From Tubulanus polymorphus (Eukaryota > Nemertea > Palaeonemertea > Tubulaniformes > Tubulanidae): 64,000 nt of DNA. Below the pieces are notes generated by a model. The model was not told the origin of the DNA. It ran no database searches and worked only from the letters and a program-made list of their open reading frames with translations. Positions 9,264-21,506 of the stretch are shown here, piece by piece; within the stretch, counting starts at the first letter, position 1; every line of letters begins with the position of its first letter. Where the stretch lies: positions 15,282,001-15,346,000 of the forward strand of contig NC_134025.1 in assembly GCF_964204645.1 (NCBI RefSeq). The letters run 5' to 3'. The position numbers and the translations under genes were made by a program.

Positions 9264-11695
9264 CTAATCCAGCAGGCAAGCATCAGAATCATCATCCTCA
9301 TCCAGTAGACGGGCGTCAGGATCTTCATAAACATTGTTTTGAGTTGTGACAGCTGGTTTGTTACTCCCTGCCAAATTAAAATATTTATTAGACCATTTTT
9401 CACGTTGCCATGATAAATATGTTACCAGAAATTTTTTGGGCATTAAGTGGTGGGGAGTATATATGAGGGGATTTCCTAGTAATTTGATTTAAATCATTTT
9501 TGTTATCATGGAAGAAAATTGCAGTGATTGGATCATGAAAATTAGCAATTGCATAATAATATTGCAGGATATTTGAGGAGGGATAGTAAAAATTTTATAA
9601 CAATGAGTATCAAAACATACTGAAAGTTTGTTTCTAACTAATAATGAAGTGAATAAGTATATGTACAAACAGGTTATTTTTAATGATCGGATTCCATGCA
9701 TTTAGTTTTAGACCTTGCACGTATAGTTCAATTTGTTTAGAAGTTTGAGTTTAGACTCAATTTTTGATTTAGCCAGCTATTAACTAATGATGTGTATTTT
9801 TTAGGAGGAAATATAATTTACCAGAGGTGGAGGCTTTAGGCTGTTTTTGTAGGTCATATTCTGCCAGACCTATGATGGTGTCACCTGTAAATATACATAC
9901 GTAATTTAATAATTACATAATTTCATATAATATCCTACAAATTTTGAAATCAATATTTAGAACAATACATTAGCAGGTTCTGTCGATAGAGGTAATGCTG
10001 GATTTTGCAAATTTTAATTAGTACAGACAAATATATGGTTATATTTTGGTAAGCTTGCACATCTTGAACAGTACAAACAGGAAATATATTTATTTTTGAA
10101 CCAGTTTGAACTAAATGTAGAATATCTAGTAGCATATTAGGCAAAGTTTAATATATGTCAGATATCGTTTTTATGAAAATCATTTAGAATACCTAAAATC
10201 TTTAGTTGAATTTGTCCAATTTCAGTCATGCATTCAATGACGTCTTGTTCCATGCCTTGATTTCCATTGAAATTGATTATTTGAAGAAGTAGGTTCTTTT
10301 CTACGGAATAAGTGGTAACTTCATCATCTGTTGAAATTGATGATACATAGTAGAGTAGAGGAGTTTCTGATTCAATGCCCAGGAAGGTAACATTTGCGAT
10401 TGTCACCTCAGGAGTTTTTAACTGAAAATAACATATGCAAATAACATGAAAATAAGATTTAGGTGGTGTCCAATTATATGGATAAGATTTTTTAGGTCTT
10501 TTTAAAGGTTTTTTGTGCGTAAGTAGGGGCGTCATGAGAAATTTATTTTTGAAAATTATCTTTATGAATAGCTATCTTACTATGATTTCTGTTTTATAAG
10601 TTGATCTGAGTTGTTTGATATTATCTTTGGTTGTAGCAGTTCGCAGGTGTGTGATGGTAGTACTGTCACCTAGTTTTATTGGAGATGAAGATTTGTCTGC
10701 CCACAAAACAACGTCAATATTGGCGGTTTTGTCTTCTACAACGATGTTTCTGACTTTAATGTTAGCACCAGTGGCTGTAATTTTAACATCCCTTGGTTCT
10801 TCGTCCTGGAAATAAGGTAAAACAGAAATATTTGTAATTATTACAAGAAATATCTTCAATAATATAGTGAATAGGCCTGAAATGAGTATTTTTACAGTTG
10901 ATTATGATTAGTTTATATCCTGTCATGTGACTGAATATTCATAAAAGTTTAATTGGACATTAATTATTGGACAGCTTAGCTGGGGATTAATTTAACAGCA
11001 TGAGAGCATACCTGATTATCAAATCAGAACTTTTTGGCTGGACAGCTATTACGTGGCCAATAATTCCCTAACCCGGACATGAAATATTTTTGGACATGAA
11101 TGCTTTGTGGCATAATTACCACAAAGCAAGCTAAGGTATTTATAGTTTATTTTTACATATGAATGCAGTATGGTTGCTATTCATAAATTATAGAGGCTCT
11201 GAGCATCATAAGTCAATTTCTTATGTACATAAAGGTCTAATGTTTGTATACAAGTTTGAAAAGTGATTCTGGATGTTATTAATTTACCTTTACAATTCTT
11301 CCAGTTATACTGGACAAGTTGGAGTCAGTATCATTGAACTTGATTTCGGCAATATCACGTGCCACTGGAGCTATTTCTATAATTAAAGCTCTGGCTTCTT
11401 CAACTACTTTTTGAGGAACATTGACCTTTTTTGTTTTGGTAATAACACACTTTTTTGATAGTAGCATATGTTTCTTTCCCATTTCAAAATTCCTTAGAAG
11501 CACAGAGTCGCCTTCTTTTAATTTTCTATCTATGCAGTCTTCATAACTTATAGCCTTGCACGTTCTTTCTTCATCACAGATTGCATATTCATATTTGTTT
11601 GTACGCTGGTTTAGTTGTTTAGTAGCTATCAGGACTTTCACAGGTTTGGTATAAAATTTGCTGTTGTTGAGCACAACGTGTTTTAGAGAAAGCAT
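9264..11695 (-). CDS. RPA-like ssDNA-binding protein of the Helentron, five exons, 342 aa
   Basis: Minus-strand exons at 11695-11288, 10805-10581, 10421-10193, 9884-9822 and 9367-9264 join without a stop; each intron starts GT and ends AG, and the phases match (0, 0, 1, 1). The stop is TAG at 9264-9266. The protein looks like a run of OB folds of the replication protein A large-subunit type: exon 2 carries IKVRNIVVEDKTANIDVVLW, typical of an RPA DNA-binding domain, and the tail is acidic (DEDDDSDACLLD). RPA-like genes are known cargo of plant and some animal Helitrons and would protect ssDNA during rolling-circle transfer. The ATG follows an acceptor-like TTTTACAG, so a 5' untranslated exon is possible. 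No lesions were seen, unlike the polyprotein gene next to it. Confidence 0.8.
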
Positions 11696-11821
11696 CTGTA
11701 AAAGAATAAGAAGTAATTGGTTACAAGTATTTCAGATGATTTTTAGTGTTTTTTTATCATTTGCAGACAGGAAATGAATAATGCAGTGGTACAGATATAG
11801 CCTATTAGAGTTTTACTGTAT

Positions 11822-13870
11822 TCAAAATAAAGAACAGTAAATCATACTGTGGTCTGACCAGTAGGTGTCAATAATTCCTACTTGAATGTTGGACATAGAC
11901 ACATTAGTGAAGATGAGGTCAAGTGTGCTCCCATGTTTAGTTGTTGGATGTTTTACAAGTTGGTGGCAATTAAACTTGTTTACCATGAACCCAGCTAATA
12001 TGTCATTGTAGTCAGTTGAATGAACGATGGATTTCATGTTGAAATCTCCCATAATTACTAATGGGCTATGCAAGTCTAGGTGATTTGACAATGCATTCAT
12101 AGAGTAGAATAGGGTTTCTAATGAACATTGTGGTGACACGTAAACGAAGACAATTTGGTGAGGTCTGTGCATATATTGCACACAAATGTATGTATATTCT
12201 ATGTTGACCTGGCTGCTAACATAAGATTCTAGAAGGTGTATATTGCTTTTGTAGTATGCAATTAGGCCATGTGGTGGTCTAAATGCAGTAGTAAGATGTT
12301 GGGGCATGTCATTGCGAATAATTTTGTAGCCGGGCATGTCAAGTTCAGATTCTTGGTCAGAACAAATAAGTCTTGACTCAGAAAATCCACTTATGTCAGC
12401 AGCTTTGACATTTGGGTTGTCTTTGATATCAAGATAATGTTTTGAGTATGACCTAGCATTTTGATATATGATTTTTAATGCAAAAGGCAAAGTTAAATAC
12501 AGTGGTGTGTAACATAGCTGTAATTGTCTGTGTTGGCACATATATTCCATATGTTGGATGACATGTGAAGATACAGATATTTTTTTTTCATTTAGATTAA
12601 GTATGTGCAAACCTGACAATTGTTTTACACGACTGAGGGCAACATAGTGTGAATGAGTTAGTATGGATGCAGGTGTTTTGGCTCCAGTACTCATGTCAAC
12701 AACTATTGTGTCAAATGTTCCACCTTGGGCACGATGAATTGTTCTGCCTGAACTGGGCATAAGTGGAAATTGAGTTCTCTGAACAGTGACATTTCTGACA
12801 GTGAATGAACGTTTCAGTGCAAATATTGGAGTCCAGCTAGCAGTTATCTGGTCAGTAAAAAAACATCTATATTTGTTTCTTTGTTGTTTGCCTACATCAG
12901 TATTACGGAACTCTACCCATATTATGGATGGTCGATCACTGGTATTATTATCAAATTGTATTTTTTTCACAGTGCATTCAGATCCATTAATTATACCATC
13001 ATCAACTGAAATGTTAACTGTTGTAATGTAAATCAATGACTCGGCAACGTTTAAAATTCTTGGAAGGCCACTTGCATCTATATAAGTTTTACAGTTTTCA
13101 CAGGCATATAATACTTTAGTTTTTACTGAACTACATATATCTGTTAAGACAACGTCTGTACATTTTATTGATACTTTAACTGATGAGACAGCATTAAATA
13201 TCTGGTCATTGTGTTTCTGAGCTTGGATTTTTAGAGGGAAAAAATGTGGAGCAGATTTAGGATATATTGTATTAGATGAAGAGACTATACGAGACTTTAA
13301 AATGCCTTTGTCTAAGTGGGACAAATTGTTGGTTCTCAAACGATTCAAAAGCTCAGCAAAAGCTAAATCTTCTTTTTGTCTCATAATCTGATGAAGTTCG
13401 TAGATTTTAAAATTGTCTAGCCATAGATTATTAGCAAATGCAGCATATTCTTTAGGTACTGGTTGAAATATAAACCTATCCATCACTGGTTTTAATTGGT
13501 AGAGGTCGCCGAAGTTAATAATATGTACGCCTCCAAATATCTTTTGATTACCCATTATTTCTTTCAAACGTAGATTAATTGTATAAAACATACAAGCACC
13601 AACCATTGAAATCTCATCTATTATGACTACTTGTAGGTTCATGTACTTAGTTCTCAGAGCATTTAAAGAACTAGCTGACAACGGCTCATACTTGTATCCT
13701 CGACTTGGTGGGATCTTAAAGGCACCATGAATTGTGGAGCCATTAATACCATAAGCAGCCATACCGGTAGGGGCCAAAAGAAGGACTTTACAATCGTCAG
13801 GATTTTCTCCTGGTAAAGAGGATAGAGAGCGCAACAAGTACTGATGTATAGCCTTAATTACAATAGATTT
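11822..13870 (-). pseudogene. Helentron polyprotein, part 2: Pif1-like helicase plus EEP endonuclease
   Basis: Same frame as the upstream part, separated only by the stop at 13871. The helicase has LLLAPTGMAAYGI (motif Ia), VVIIDEISMVG (Walker B, motif II), FGDLYQLKPV (motif III), and near the end TIHRAQGGTFD and HYVALSRVK (motifs V-VI). After about 12500 it is fused to an endonuclease/exonuclease/phosphatase domain with IYQNARSY, SGFSESRL, VIMGDFNMK, LDLIFTN and YWSDHSMI, i.e. the catalytic Asn, Glu, Asp, Asn and His positions of AP-like nucleases. The helicase would unwind DNA behind the Rep nick; the role of the EEP domain in Helentrons is unproven. The stop at 13871 in the Walker A loop makes this copy defective as read. 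Confidence 0.9.
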
Positions 13871-16800
13871 TCAACATCCAGCCGAGCCTGTACAAAAAAC
13901 ATGGAGACTTTCATCATTAGTTTGATTTATATGCTGTGCTATATGTGTAAATATTTCATTCTGTCTCTTATTTAGTGATTGCAATAATGCATGATATTCA
14001 GGTTCAGTAATTCTTTTAGGAAGGAGAGAAACTTCAACATTGTAGTTCACTGATGTCAAACCTATGTCTGGTGCCAAGTCATAAATGCGTTGGTGAATTG
14101 GCCGATCAGGATCAAAGAACATACTTTCCATACTCAAAGTCTGGTCATTGTCAGGTAGCTGTTCATCAGTATCTACATTTAAATTATCCATAGTTTCTAT
14201 AACTGATTTCAAGTCATCATTGTGTGCTTCAAACTTTTTCATCATCATACTGATTTGTGCTGTGTAGGATTTGAAAGCAGCTTCATAAGAATCAAAGTCA
14301 CGTAGAAGGTCTTTTTCTTTGCGCCATGGTACGTACAGCAATAAACGTTCTCGAAAGAAATTTTCTGGGTCAGAGCGTTTGTTGTAATTAACAAAGCGTA
14401 TAATTCGAGCATTTGGTTTTAGCTTTACTTGGCTGTCTGACATATTGCTAGAAAGGCCATCACAAGGAGGGTCATCATCAATGTTATCATCATATTGGCT
14501 GGTCTCATAAGTGGATGATTTGTGGTTTTGAACCTCAGAAACAAATTGAGCAAGGCAATAATTTTCCAATTCAAGGCGTCGTCTTGAGTAATGAACTAAT
14601 ATGTTGTCAACTTCTATATTAGTTGAATTTTTTGGCAACTTCTTTAGGCTGTTCAAATCTTTTAAAAGATATGTACGTTCATCTGGTGGTGAAGTGTTTA
14701 TGAAAACCACTTCTCGGGAACATCGAGTAATGGGCATTTGTAAAGTAAGATAAGCTGCCTCTTGAGCGCCGATTTCAACTGAGTTAATGAACTTATTGCC
14801 AATGTGCCTGACTGCTTTTTTTAAGTCTAAATTGTCATTTCTTGCTTCTTTGCAGGCAGTTTTTAATATAGTACTCATAGCTTTTTGTCCTTTGCAGGTG
14901 TAACTTGCAATGTACACCGCCATACTGTACGCATCCAAAACATATTGGATATCATGGTTTGCTTGCCAAATACCCAAAAGATTTTTCATGTACGGGTTAA
15001 TTCTAATTTCATTAGGTGATCTTTTTAGGAAAACTTTTGGTTTTGATAAGGAAGATCTGATAGCATCAACATATTCATTTTCAGACATCTTGAGATCATT
15101 TTGAAGGAAATTTTTAAAAGAGATATCAGAGCCGTCACCATAGCTATTCAAAACCTCAATAATTTGAGTGTAGTATTCATGAAGTGTATGCAGTGGCAAG
15201 CTGTATTGATTATCAGCAGAATCAATATCAAGTGGGTAAAGTATCGTAGTAGTGGTTATTGGTGGTTGTGGGTATCCAAATCTACAAGATTTTGTCCTAC
15301 CTTTCCGACAAGTTTGTGAATGTTTATGTCGTTGATATTCAAGGTACTTTTGTTCACTAAGTGGGACATTAGATGAAACTGAAATGATATTGTCAATGAA
15401 GTCAACTATTTCCAAATCAGAATCTTCTCCAAAGACTGGAGCATCATGTAGCCATATTGTCATATGTACATGTGGTGAACCCCTGGTCTGAAATTCTATT
15501 CTGGCAAAGAAGTCAGAAACTTTTCCAATCGGATTATTTTTACTTTTGAGAACTAGCTTTATAAATTGCTGTACTTTATGATCAAAATATCTTGCGCAAG
15601 TCACTGGGTCGTTACTGATGAGGCGGCTTGTGGTTCTCCAATCAAAGTTTTTTATTTCATCATCAGTGTAGTGCTTTCCATCTATAAGAATACCCAGAGT
15701 TCTTAAAAGTGGAGTCCATTTAGTATCAGCGGCAGACAGACTTAAAAATATTGTTGGGAAACCGAGTTGTCGAATACAAGCAAACAGATCTCTTTTACGT
15801 TTAGATAAGTATGCAGGGGTATTTCTGATTGACTTGAAAATATGATAACCTTCATCCAATTTGACCATGTTGTCTCGAACAGTTTCATCTGCAAGATCAC
15901 CGGCTGTATACGTTTTACCCCTTGTTTTTACTCTACGCACTGAGATAGACGCCTTGTCTGAAACCTGTTTTATTTGCAATTTTTTTAGTTTATAAAAGAT
16001 GTTAGGAATATTTGAGGCAACTCGCCTATCAATGCAGCGGAGTTCGTACTTGCAGATATCATTGTAATGCACTGGCCTATATCGCTCGGAGTTATCAGGA
16101 CGCACTTTGCCACAGAATATTGTAGACCAAGATAAATATTCCGAGTCACTATCCGTATATAGTCCCAAGGGATGCTGGCCTTCTCCTGGAGCATATGTAA
16201 AGACATTTGGATCAACTTCATCTAATAGTGTATCCATGTTTTCTAATTGCTGTTCTTTGTTATCAATTTCTATAAATCCATCATCATCACTGTCTGAATC
16301 TGATTCAGGTGGATTTTGATTTTGGGGTTGTCTCTTTTTCGAATCAGAAATTCTACCTTCAAGAAAAGGTTGTATCTCGGGATCATTAGTATGTAAGCAT
16401 GAAAGCCAATGGTCATTAATACAGACTCCAGAATTTTGGTATAAATGGCTATTGTCTAACAACCACTTTAATGCTCGTATGACTACTAGAGGGCGAATAT
16501 TCTCGGCAAACTCAACAGTTCGGTAGGCTAGCTTTCGTTTAATTTGAACAGCTACAGTTTGACTTTCACTTATTTTCCTAGGCAATGTATTGACAGTGTG
16601 TTCAATGGCAACTGGGACATTACAAACTCCACCTCGAATAAATTTCTGCTGATTAACTGGGAGTTGTCGTATTTGCATAAATGGGATCCTAAGTGCTATG
16701 AGCCTTTCTTCTAATGACGTAATATTCAACTCTGGTGGTTTGATAGGGAATCCCATTTTATTTTTTACAGATAAGCGCGGAATAAGTCCATTGTTTATAT

Positions 16801-18469
16801 TTGCTAAACAGGTAACACATATCCATTCTTCTTTTTCATGAGAGATAATGTGTGTAAGGCAATCATTCAATAAATGGCTGTTTTTAGCATTAATTGAAGC
16901 AGTAACTTTTGAAACAGAAACCTTGAACCATGTTTGCTGGCATACTGAACAAACATAAGCAGGCCCACATTCAACTGCTGCTAGGAAAGCCGAATAGTCA
17001 GCTGAGAAAGAATCATGAAAACATGTAGATTCTGAGTTAGAGATTGACACATGGTCATTATTGGATGAAATTCCATAAGACATGGATCCATTTCTAGATT
17101 GTTTGAGTTTGACATTACTTTGTGGTACACTTTGATTATGTGATCTTTTCCTAGGAAATATAACTTTGTCTTTAATTGTTGATCTTGTTGAAGTTTTTTT
17201 TTTCGATGATTGATCGTTAAGGTACCTCTCATGACATTTCTGTTTTTGCGTCTTATTAATATGCAATTTACCATCATTTTTTCTGTAACATCTCATGTAT
17301 GACCTCATGTATGATCGTTTCTTAAGTTTTTCCTGTAATTTTTTTGCTTGATCGTCCAAGTACAATTGAACAGATGATAAACTTCTAAAACTGGACAAAG
17401 ATGGTCTAGTAGATGCTGCATGGACAGTATCACTGGTATTCGGAGCTTTAACAATTGTATGCCTTCTTATACCTAGTATATAAGCTTTCTTTGAAATCAA
17501 TTTAACATCATAGAATGATACATCATAAGCTGCAGCATTAATAGAGCTTATATATGTGTTGATGAAATCCAAAATATTGATCAGACTGTCAAATTCTAGT
17601 AAAACTGATGATCCATCAGCACAAGGGAAACCTGAGGTATTGCGGCTATGAGAATCAAAAAGGTAATATTTACCATTCCTTACAAATAAAGCACATGCAT
17701 TTGTGCCTAATATAGCTATACAATTTGAATTGCTGACTAAGTAGTTACTGAGTACTTCTGCAACACTTGGGATTCCTAGGCTTTCATTGACACTAACACA
17801 TACTCCCACTAAATTCTTCTTGGACTTCAAAATAAAATGTGCTTCAAAGCAAGAAAGATAAAGAGGAATATCATTTGCAAATAAATAGCCTTGATTGCTT
17901 CTGTCAGTTATATCCCTATACAACTTATCACCCTGTAAGAGTATATTATCAAGATCACTGCTTACCCAAGTATTCATATTTTGCTTTAACAAAGTAAATA
18001 AAATACAACATGCTGCAATAGGAACACACTGTTTTCCTACAGAATCAGCAGAAAATATGGTTGGATCAACTTGGTGAAATGCACCTGTTAGTACAGGGCC
18101 AGGGTTGAGTTCAACATCATTTGCTAGAAGTATAGTAGAATCTTCATGCAATGATGTCACTAATGGAGTACAAGGGAAACATGATTGCTCATTTCTACAC
18201 ATGAAGTGATTCCTATATATGCACAATTGTATAATCCATATAGATGCATAATAACTACACTTTCTTCTCATTTCACAGATATCATAAACTTTAGACGCAT
18301 ACATGTAATACAGACAGGCCAGCCATTGCGATGCTACAAATTTTGCACCAGTTGCTTGAACTAAATTGCCACTATTTCTAACATATGAATGGCATACAGA
18401 CTGGCTTTTGTATACTGCCCTACAGTAATAATTACCAACTAAACAGCGATAGTTCTGCAAGGAGTCCAT
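13871..18469 (-). pseudogene. Helentron polyprotein, part 1: 2A leader, cysteine protease, HUH Rep, start of helicase
   Basis: 1532 codons from the ATG at 18469. Residues 1-117 are a Cys/Tyr-rich leader; residues 118-125 are DVELNPGP, a canonical 2A ribosome-skipping motif. Residues 144-300 resemble the C76 (herpesvirus tegument) cysteine protease fold with GKQCVPIAA (Cys148) and YLFDSHSRN (Asp272, His274). Residues around 500-700 have CxxC pairs and a DUF6570-like segment. The Helitron_like_N/Rep region holds the HUH motif (RGSPHVHMTIW, near 15470) and the tyrosine motif YSMAVYIASYTCK (near 14920). The frame ends in the helicase Walker A loop (GSAGC then TGA at 13871-13873, where Gly is expected, followed by KS). 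Rep nicks and joins DNA in rolling-circle transposition. Confidence 0.92.
18095..18118 (-). other. 2A-like ribosome-skipping motif
   Basis: Encodes DVELNPGP, matching D(V/I)ExNPGP, preceded by a hydrophobic stretch STILLAN. Skipping between the final Gly and Pro would release a leader of about 124 residues from the protease-Rep-helicase polyprotein. 2A motifs are established in picornaviruses and in several APE-type non-LTR retrotransposons, where they likewise sit before enzymatic domains. Confidence 0.8.
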
Positions 18470-19269
18470 ACCTGTTTATTTGTCCTTAACCCAGATTTAA
18501 TTATGTTGTTAGTGAGTCAATTTGTGTTTTGTCTGATATTGAAAGACTGTTTAGTTTATAATGGCATAATTGTTCTGTCTAATGTGCATCATTGTAGGCA
18601 GTTGATTTATATCAGTCTTATTTTGTCAAGTAGTATGTAGTATGATCATGTCAGTTATGAAGCATTACATGTGATATTGTCAAGCAATTGTCAATTAATA
18701 TTGTCTTGCTTTAGTCAGTTATGGTGGTCAAGCATTTCAATGTTCGGCTAATACTTACGATTTCCTTCCTACTGTTTTCAACCTGAAAAAGAAAATTCAG
18801 AGTCATGTAACATTGTTAATATGGAAACGACAAGTTTTTCCTAGACGAAAATAAAATCTGTATGAACACCCAAGTACTCAACAGTAAGATAATAGGGAGA
18901 ATATCATTAATTTTGAAATGTTTGAAGTTCACTTCACCTATAATATGTATGATTAAATTTACTGAAGATTTTTGGTAGTTACAATGGTTAGGAAAGTTTT
19001 TTTGTAGTATTTCAAGAATACTCTATTTGAAATGAATGAAGTATCATTGATGTTTCAATACATTTTAAGTGAATAACTTGAAACTTGATATTGACGCATT
19101 GAAAAACTAGATTGAGGCAAAGCCTCAAATGCCCCCTACCTGAATGTCGCTGGCCCACATGTGAAGTTACAGGATTTGTGGTAAAATGTGTTAGAAATAT
19201 TGTTGCCACAATTATTTCTATAAGAATGATATTAAACAACATGTTCACAAAGTGTAAAAAATTTATCAA

Positions 19270-20075
19270 CAGTAGCAGTCTCTAGGCTGTTTTCCCCTGG
19301 TGGCCATAATTTGAATCAATTCAACTTAATCCTTAATAGGGCTCTGCCCCAAGTAAAGGTTTAATCGTGTATAAAGTTTTAAGAAAATTGCGGCTTCTAG
19401 ACTGCTAACATTATTTATCATGTCGGCCCCATTGTGGCCATAATGTTAACCGCATCAACCCAATTTTTTATAAGGTTCTGTCCAAAGTGATACCCTAGTC
19501 GTGTACAAAGTATACAAAAAAAATTGTTGCCCTAGGCTGTTAACGTCATTTTTTATGTCAGCCCCTGGTGGTCATAATTTGAATTGAATTAACCAGATTT
19601 TGAATAGGGTTCTGCCCCATATGATACCCTACTTAAACAGGGCTTTCAAAAAAGGCTATCGCATCCGACTGTTAGTAAGAATCCTGCGACAGCTATGAAA
19701 TATTTCATCTGATATCGATGATAGTATAAAAGCTGTGATCAGTGGTTATATTTAATTGGCTGCCTTCCAAACTACTGCCAATCATTCTAGCGACTGACTG
19801 CGTTGTAAAGCTGGTAGTGTATATTCGATAGATTGTCTCATTATGAATGTTGAAAATTGTTTCATCGTTGATGCTCTGGATCTTGTTATCTAGACACTAT
19901 TAGACAAATTTTATATGCATAAGGTGAAAACTTTGTTCGGTGAACTCACAGTGATACTCGCAGAGAATATCAGTTTGGGTAGCCTAATAGCATTAATGTG
20001 TTCTTAAGCTGGCTGCTTTACTTGCAACAGTTACTTGCCAATCACTAACACTAGCCCCTGGTGGCCGTAATTTGA
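19270..20075. repeat. Degenerate 135 bp tandem repeat with CTCF-like cores
   Basis: Units are marked by CCCCTGGTGGCCATAATTTGAAT at about 19290, 19424, 19561 and 20053 (quoted in part), followed by a shared tail (GGGTTCTGCCCCAAGTGATACCCTA and GCTGTTAACGTCA). The fourth unit is separated by about 400 bp of other sequence. On the minus strand the cores read TGGCCACCAGGGG, the left part of the CTCF consensus. Confidence 0.7.
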
Positions 20076-20482
20076 ATCGAATAAATAGTTCTGGCCCAAG
20101 TGATATCCTAATGTGTATCAAGTTTGAAATAAATAGGTCAACAATTGCAGCCTCTACGCTGTTAAGGTCACTTGCAGCACGTATTCAGATGCGGGTAATT
20201 CTGTAATACGGGCCCTCTCAAGTAAAGTCAAGGGCATAACAATAAATTTCTATTGCTCAATATTTGTCAACAATGACTTATATTTGAATCATGTTTCATT
20301 GATATAAAATTGATCAAGTAGTGTGAGTAGAACACACTAGCAAAATGGATGGTATGACAAATGTGTATGCTTCAAATGATTATGCAATATAATAATTTTC
20401 AATTCATTGAAAGTTTTTTTGAAACTGCATGAAACAATATATTTATATTCAATGCAGATAGGGTGAGAGCAGTGCAGAGCCC

Positions 20483-20486
<4 letters not shown>

Positions 20487-20564
<78 letters not shown>

Positions 20565-20577
20565 TGTATGTGTGTGT
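20487..20577. repeat. Microsatellite (TG)n followed by (TGCG)n
   Basis: A pure GT/TG run passes directly into a run of GCGT repeats, then back to a short GT run. Confidence 0.98.
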
Positions 20578-21506
20578 GAAGAGAACTGCTGTCAGTTCCT
20601 GACACGACGCATGTAAGTGTATGTATACTACATACTATTGATAGTATATACTGTATACGCACGTGGTGCTGTATAATACAGCACCACGTGCGCTGCACGG
20701 TTTCTAACAAGCCCTTAAAATATCATAATACCTCAACACATAAGCCTATCAAACAAAATAAATGACGACAATAAGTTGATGAAAAATGAGTGATCATCTG
20801 AGAGATTCTACTACAGAAAAACGATTTGAGCCGTAACGGCTATGTTGTTATTTCTGCGACGTACTCACCTGACCACGGCCATGTATTTAGTGAAAATGTT
20901 CAGTACGCCTAAATCTGATTTTCAATTCCCACAAATCAGTTACTAAAGACAAAAATTGACTAATTAGGCCTAGCTAGACTCGTACAAACAATGGGTAGAG
21001 ACAGACACTTTCTCGCTCTTAACAATGGCAACAGTACGTTTCATGACGGCACCGCCATGATTGATCGCACGTGTTAATAATAATCCGTCCATTACAAACC
21101 ACGGTGTAGAATTCGTAAAATGAAAGCTACACTTAGCAAACCCTTGAACACTTAGAATGACAAACATGTGATTTTCGAAAGCTGTCACTGCCACAAGTAA
21201 TATAATTTTAACAGTTTATAGAAAGAAAACTTGACTTACCGAGAGCGATGTAAATGACGATGTAGTTGATTGTGAAATACCTGCGCATGAATCTGGCTTT
21301 ATTGAATCTTTTCGTTTGGCCCGATAAACCGCTTTCGAAAGATGATGACGTTTTTTGATAATTCTATACGCTACCACAAAACTGAACCAAGCTTTGATGT
21401 AACATATCAACAACTAGGCCTACATAATTCATTTTATAACGAACTATTTAATTGCGTCAGCTGAGTAAACTGCGTACGTGTGTCGGTCTAATACCTCGCA
21501 GCAAAA

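Larger units (their letters stand above)
18470..21506. other. Helentron 5' region between its 5' end and the polyprotein start
   Basis: No convincing gene. It holds the 135 bp repeat array (19270-20075), a long dinucleotide/tetranucleotide microsatellite (20487-20577) and otherwise unremarkable sequence. The perfect GCACCACGTG palindromic piece around 20660-20695 lies in an AT/GT-rich stretch and may form a hairpin. Confidence 0.5.

Noticed and set aside
12786-13031. Plus-strand frame of 81 codons
   Set aside because: Shadow of the helicase gene; no domain.
13871-13873. TGA in the helicase read as selenocysteine or programmed readthrough
   Set aside because: It replaces the second Walker A glycine, not a cysteine, and no SECIS-like element was noticed; a plain nonsense change is simpler.
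20399-20710. His/Thr/Arg-rich reading frame on minus
   Set aside because: Translation of the GT/GCGT microsatellite.
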